Origin: Planctomycetota bacterium
Lineage (GTDB): Bacteria > Planctomycetota > Phycisphaerae > WQYP01
Assembly (NCBI GenBank): GCA_021838985.1
Contig: JAKCCC010000013.1
Coordinates: 1 to 13,957, forward strand
Direction of reading: 5' to 3'
Length of the DNA: 13,957 nt
A program made the position numbers and the translations under genes. Below are positions 12,427-13,957 of the stretch, piece by piece. The stretch's first letter is position 1, and each line of letters begins with the position of its first letter. Below the pieces are notes generated by a model. It was not told where the DNA came from and did not search any database. It saw only the letters and a program-made list of their open reading frames with translations.

Positions 12427-12906
12427 ATGAGTACAACCGTTGTAAAAACGCTCCGCCGCGTGAAAGACACCGCGGGTCATACCACGCTGGCGCGGGTGGG
12501 CCACACGGACAACCGTTGGTATCTGGTGGATGCGACGAACAAAACCTTGGGCCGGCTGGCCAGCGCCGTGGCCGTTCGACTGATGGGAAAACATAAACCC
12601 ATCTATACGCCGACGGTGGATGTCGGTGACTACATTGTGGTCATCAACACCTCCAAGATCCGCGTGAGCGGTCGCAAACTGGCCCAGCGCCAGTACGAGT
12701 ACTATACGTATTATCCCGGGGGTCGGCGGGTTAAGCCGTTGCGGGACATGCTCCAGCAGCATCCAGATACGGTGTTTCGGATGGCCGTCCGCCGAATGTT
12801 GCCCAAAACGAAAATGGGTGAAAAAATGCTCAGTAAGCTTAAGTGTTTCCGGGAGGCCCAGCACGAACACGCCGCCCAGAAGCCCCAGCCCTTGGAACTC
12901 GGCTAA
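12427..12906 (+). CDS. rplM: 50S ribosomal protein L13
   Basis: The product has 159 residues, slightly longer than the usual 142-145 because of a head of about 17 residues (MSTTVVKTLRRVKDTAGH). L13 is an early-assembly protein of the large subunit that binds 23S rRNA. The core begins RWYLVDATNKTLGRLAS (30-46), continues LMGKHKPIYTPTVDVGDYIVVIN (52-74) and has the signature AVRRMLPKTKMGEKMLSKLKCF (120-141). It ends HEHAAQKPQPLEL, as in E. coli L13. The start ATG at 12427 was chosen because upstream in-frame codons lie in the predicted leader. The Shine-Dalgarno is weak (AAAGG almost touching the ATG). It is followed by rpsI after 17 bases, the classic L13-S9 pair. Confidence 0.95.
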   Translation: MSTTVVKTLRRVKDTAGHTTLARVGHTDNRWYLVDATNKTLGRLASAVAVRLMGKHKPIYTPTVDVGDYIVVINTSKIRVSGRKLAQRQYEYYTYYPGGRRVKPLRDMLQQHPDTVFRMAVRRMLPKTKMGEKMLSKLKCFREAQHEHAAQKPQPLELG

Positions 12907-12923
12907 CCAGAGTGAGATCTTTC

Positions 12924-13490
12924 ATGACTGAAATTATTACCGCTTCTGCAGTTTCCGCGGTAGAAACGCCTGCGGCTACGCCGCCGGCGGATGCGCCACC
13001 CCCGGCGCCGATTGCTCCGGTCGCCGCCACTGTAACCGAACCAGTCTCGGCGGCGGCAGAGCCCACCAGAACGGCGCCCGCGCCGGTTTCGGCCGCAGGG
13101 GCACGCAACTTTTTCTGGGGCACCGGGCGGCGGAAAAGTTCCGTGGCCAGAGTTCGCCTGGCTCCCGGCCAAGGCACTTTTCTGATAAACCAACGCAAGG
13201 TAGAGGAGTTTTTCCGGGAGCGCCGCGACCGCAACCAGGTCCAAGGCCCGATCGCTATCGCTAATTTAACCGGAAAGATAGACATCAGAGTCAATGTGCA
13301 CGGTGGCGGCTGCACGGGCCAGGCCGGGGCCATCGCCCAGGGCTTGGGTCGGGCGCTGTCGTCGTTGGATCCCGCCTTGCGCAAACCCTTGCAGGACGCC
13401 GGTTTTCTGACGCGCGACAGCCGCATGAAAGAACGCAAGAAATACGGTCTGCGCGGCGCCCGCCGGGCCTTCCAGTTCAGCAAACGCTAA
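12924..13490 (+). CDS. rpsI: 30S ribosomal protein S9 with Ala/Pro-rich N-terminal extension
   Basis: The product has 188 residues against about 130 for a standard S9. The extra 60 residues at the N-terminus are almost only Ala, Pro, Val, Thr and Glu (for example PPADAPPPAPIAPVAA) and are probably disordered. The S9 core runs from about 64: GTGRRKSSVARVRLAPG (66-82), the signature GGGCTGQAGAIAQGLGRAL (127-145), and the C-terminal tail KKYGLRGARRAFQFSKR, whose last residues reach the ribosomal P site in known structures. The start ATG at 12924 has a GAGTGAG site upstream. An internal start nearer the core is not obvious, so the extension is probably real. It is co-transcribed with rplM (17-base gap). 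Confidence 0.94.
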   Translation: MTEIITASAVSAVETPAATPPADAPPPAPIAPVAATVTEPVSAAAEPTRTAPAPVSAAGARNFFWGTGRRKSSVARVRLAPGQGTFLINQRKVEEFFRERRDRNQVQGPIAIANLTGKIDIRVNVHGGGCTGQAGAIAQGLGRALSSLDPALRKPLQDAGFLTRDSRMKERKKYGLRGARRAFQFSKR

Positions 13491-13500
13491 GCCCATCGCA

Positions 13501-13531
13501 CCGGATGATAATCCGGGACGTGACAATTTTT
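13501..13531 (+). terminator. Possible weak terminator of rplM-rpsI
   Basis: The perfect 6-bp stem CCGGAT (13501-13506) / ATCCGG (13511-13516) has a GATA tetraloop. A T5 run (13527-13531) follows only after a ten-base gap, so intrinsic termination would be weak. It lies ten bases after the rpsI stop. Confidence 0.35.
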
Positions 13532-13565
13532 CCGGGCTGGAGCCGGCGTCTTTGGGCACGGCTTA

Positions 13566-13603
13566 CGTCTTCTGGTGCAGACTTTCCAGTCTGCCAGGAG
13601 ACG
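13566..13603. repeat. Long intergenic palindrome, REP-like
   Basis: The left arm 13566-13583 (CGTCTTCTGGTGCAGACT) faces the right arm 13588-13603 (AGTCTGCCAGGAGACG) around a TTCC loop. There are 16 pairs with one T-G wobble and one single-base bulge. The core GCAGACT-TTCC-AGTCTGC is perfect. No T-run follows. It looks like a dispersed repetitive palindrome rather than a terminator, but only one copy is in the window. Confidence 0.6.
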
Positions 13604-13798
13604 GCGCAGGTCCCCGGAGGGGAGGTGAGTCGCCTATGGCGGCAGGGAGAAGCCTCCTGAGGCGGCTGACCGACCGGCCCTGCAACCCGCGCGGAAAAAT
13701 GGCATACCCATAATCCCGTGGCGGAAATATTGCCTTTAGAGGGCGGCGCGACCTACCATAAAGAGATAAGACCGTGCGTGGGCAGGTAAGGTGCGTTG

Positions 13799-13957
13799 GT
13801 GCGGTACAACTACGGCCAATACGACGGACAGGAATTTCCAACCCCGGAAAGCCTTTTTGCCTACGACCAGATATTTGATTTCATTCTGGCGTACGGTGAC
13901 CAGGCCCTGGAGGCCATGCGGCAGTTGCAGGATGCCGATGCGGAAATTCTCGAAAAG
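13799..13957 (+). CDS. N-terminus of an unidentified protein (runs off the window)
   Basis: There are 53 codons from GTG 13799 (MRYNYGQYDGQEFPTPESLF) to the end of the window. An AAGGTG ribosome binding site lies five bases upstream, and an in-frame TAA at 13787-13789 blocks any longer reading. The start MRYxYxxxDGxExP followed by an acidic helical stretch (DQIFDFILAYGDQALEAMRQLQDADAE) recalls the N-terminal segment of some VWA-domain (CoxE-like) proteins. That part is too short to prove, and the diagnostic MIDAS region is not included. Confidence 0.5.
   Translation, partial: MRYNYGQYDGQEFPTPESLFAYDQIFDFILAYGDQALEAMRQLQDADAEILEK

Larger units (their letters stand above)
13491..13798. other. 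308-bp gap without a gene
   Basis: Contents are a small hairpin after rpsI (13501-13516), a long palindrome (13566-13603), and a GC-rich stretch (13604-13690) with several possible short stems such as GGCAGGG with CCCTGC. No tRNA, known riboswitch or other RNA was recognised. The last 60 bases are less GC-rich and should hold the promoter and ribosome binding site of the next gene. Confidence 0.5.

Noticed and set aside
12331..12870. A 179-codon frame antisense to rplM
   Set aside because: It is a shadow of the L13 gene and overlaps its promoter and leader.
13604..13690. A possible SRP, ZTP or other structured RNA in the gap after rpsI
   Set aside because: I compared it from memory with SRP, TPP, cobalamin, ZTP and fluoride motifs. 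None of the conserved cores is present, only generic GC-rich stems.
1..13957. tRNA or rRNA genes
   Set aside because: No cloverleaf with a GGTTCRANYCC-type T-arm or any conserved rRNA segment was found on either strand.

Overview
The window is GC-rich, roughly 60 percent by eye. Gene density is moderate, and short purine-rich or palindromic repeats sit in the gaps. Gene content and protein style suggest a bacterium of the Planctomycetes/PVC group, perhaps Phycisphaerae-like. The pointers are a ribosomal protein S9 with a long Ala/Pro head, an SSS symporter paired with a tiny membrane protein, and a P-loop/deoxyribosyltransferase-like fusion. This assignment is inference from protein flavour, not from a marker phylogeny.

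Region 1 (1-3714) is a sugar-catabolism block. A truncated sugar-kinase-like phosphotransferase on the minus strand is divergent from a D-lyxose isomerase (cupin). These are followed by a class I aldolase-like TIM-barrel protein and a PfkB-family kinase that overlap by 20 bases. Together they could isomerise an aldose to a ketose, phosphorylate it and split it. The aldolase-pfkB pair is bracketed by two inverted copies of an approximately 175-bp element with 23-26-bp terminal inverted repeats (1167-1341 and 3733-3908). It looks like a MITE and encodes nothing.

Region 2 (3715-4429) has no intact gene. It holds the second MITE copy, strong hairpins and a decayed Phd/YefM-type antitoxin gene with no toxin beside it.

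Region 3 (4430-7077, minus strand) contains, in transcription order, a small membrane protein, an aspartate kinase (lysC) with two ACT domains and an Asp-to-Asn change in its GRGGSD motif, and an OppC/DppC-type ABC permease with no OppB partner next to it.

Region 4 (7158-12211) contains a MATE transporter (+). Convergent to it is a two-gene minus-strand unit: a small possible winged-helix protein and the P-loop/nucleoside-deoxyribosyltransferase-like fusion. Then comes a divergent plus-strand unit of a sodium/solute symporter and a 68-residue two-helix membrane protein, behind a good sigma70-like promoter.

Region 5 (12212-13957) is the rplM-rpsI ribosomal operon behind a perfect consensus sigma70 promoter with an 88-base structured leader. 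A 308-bp gap with palindromes follows, and then the first 53 codons of an unidentified gene that runs off the window.

The least explained features are the paired inverted MITEs around the aldolase-kinase genes, the antitoxin relic, the fusion protein with its small partner, and the tiny symporter companion.
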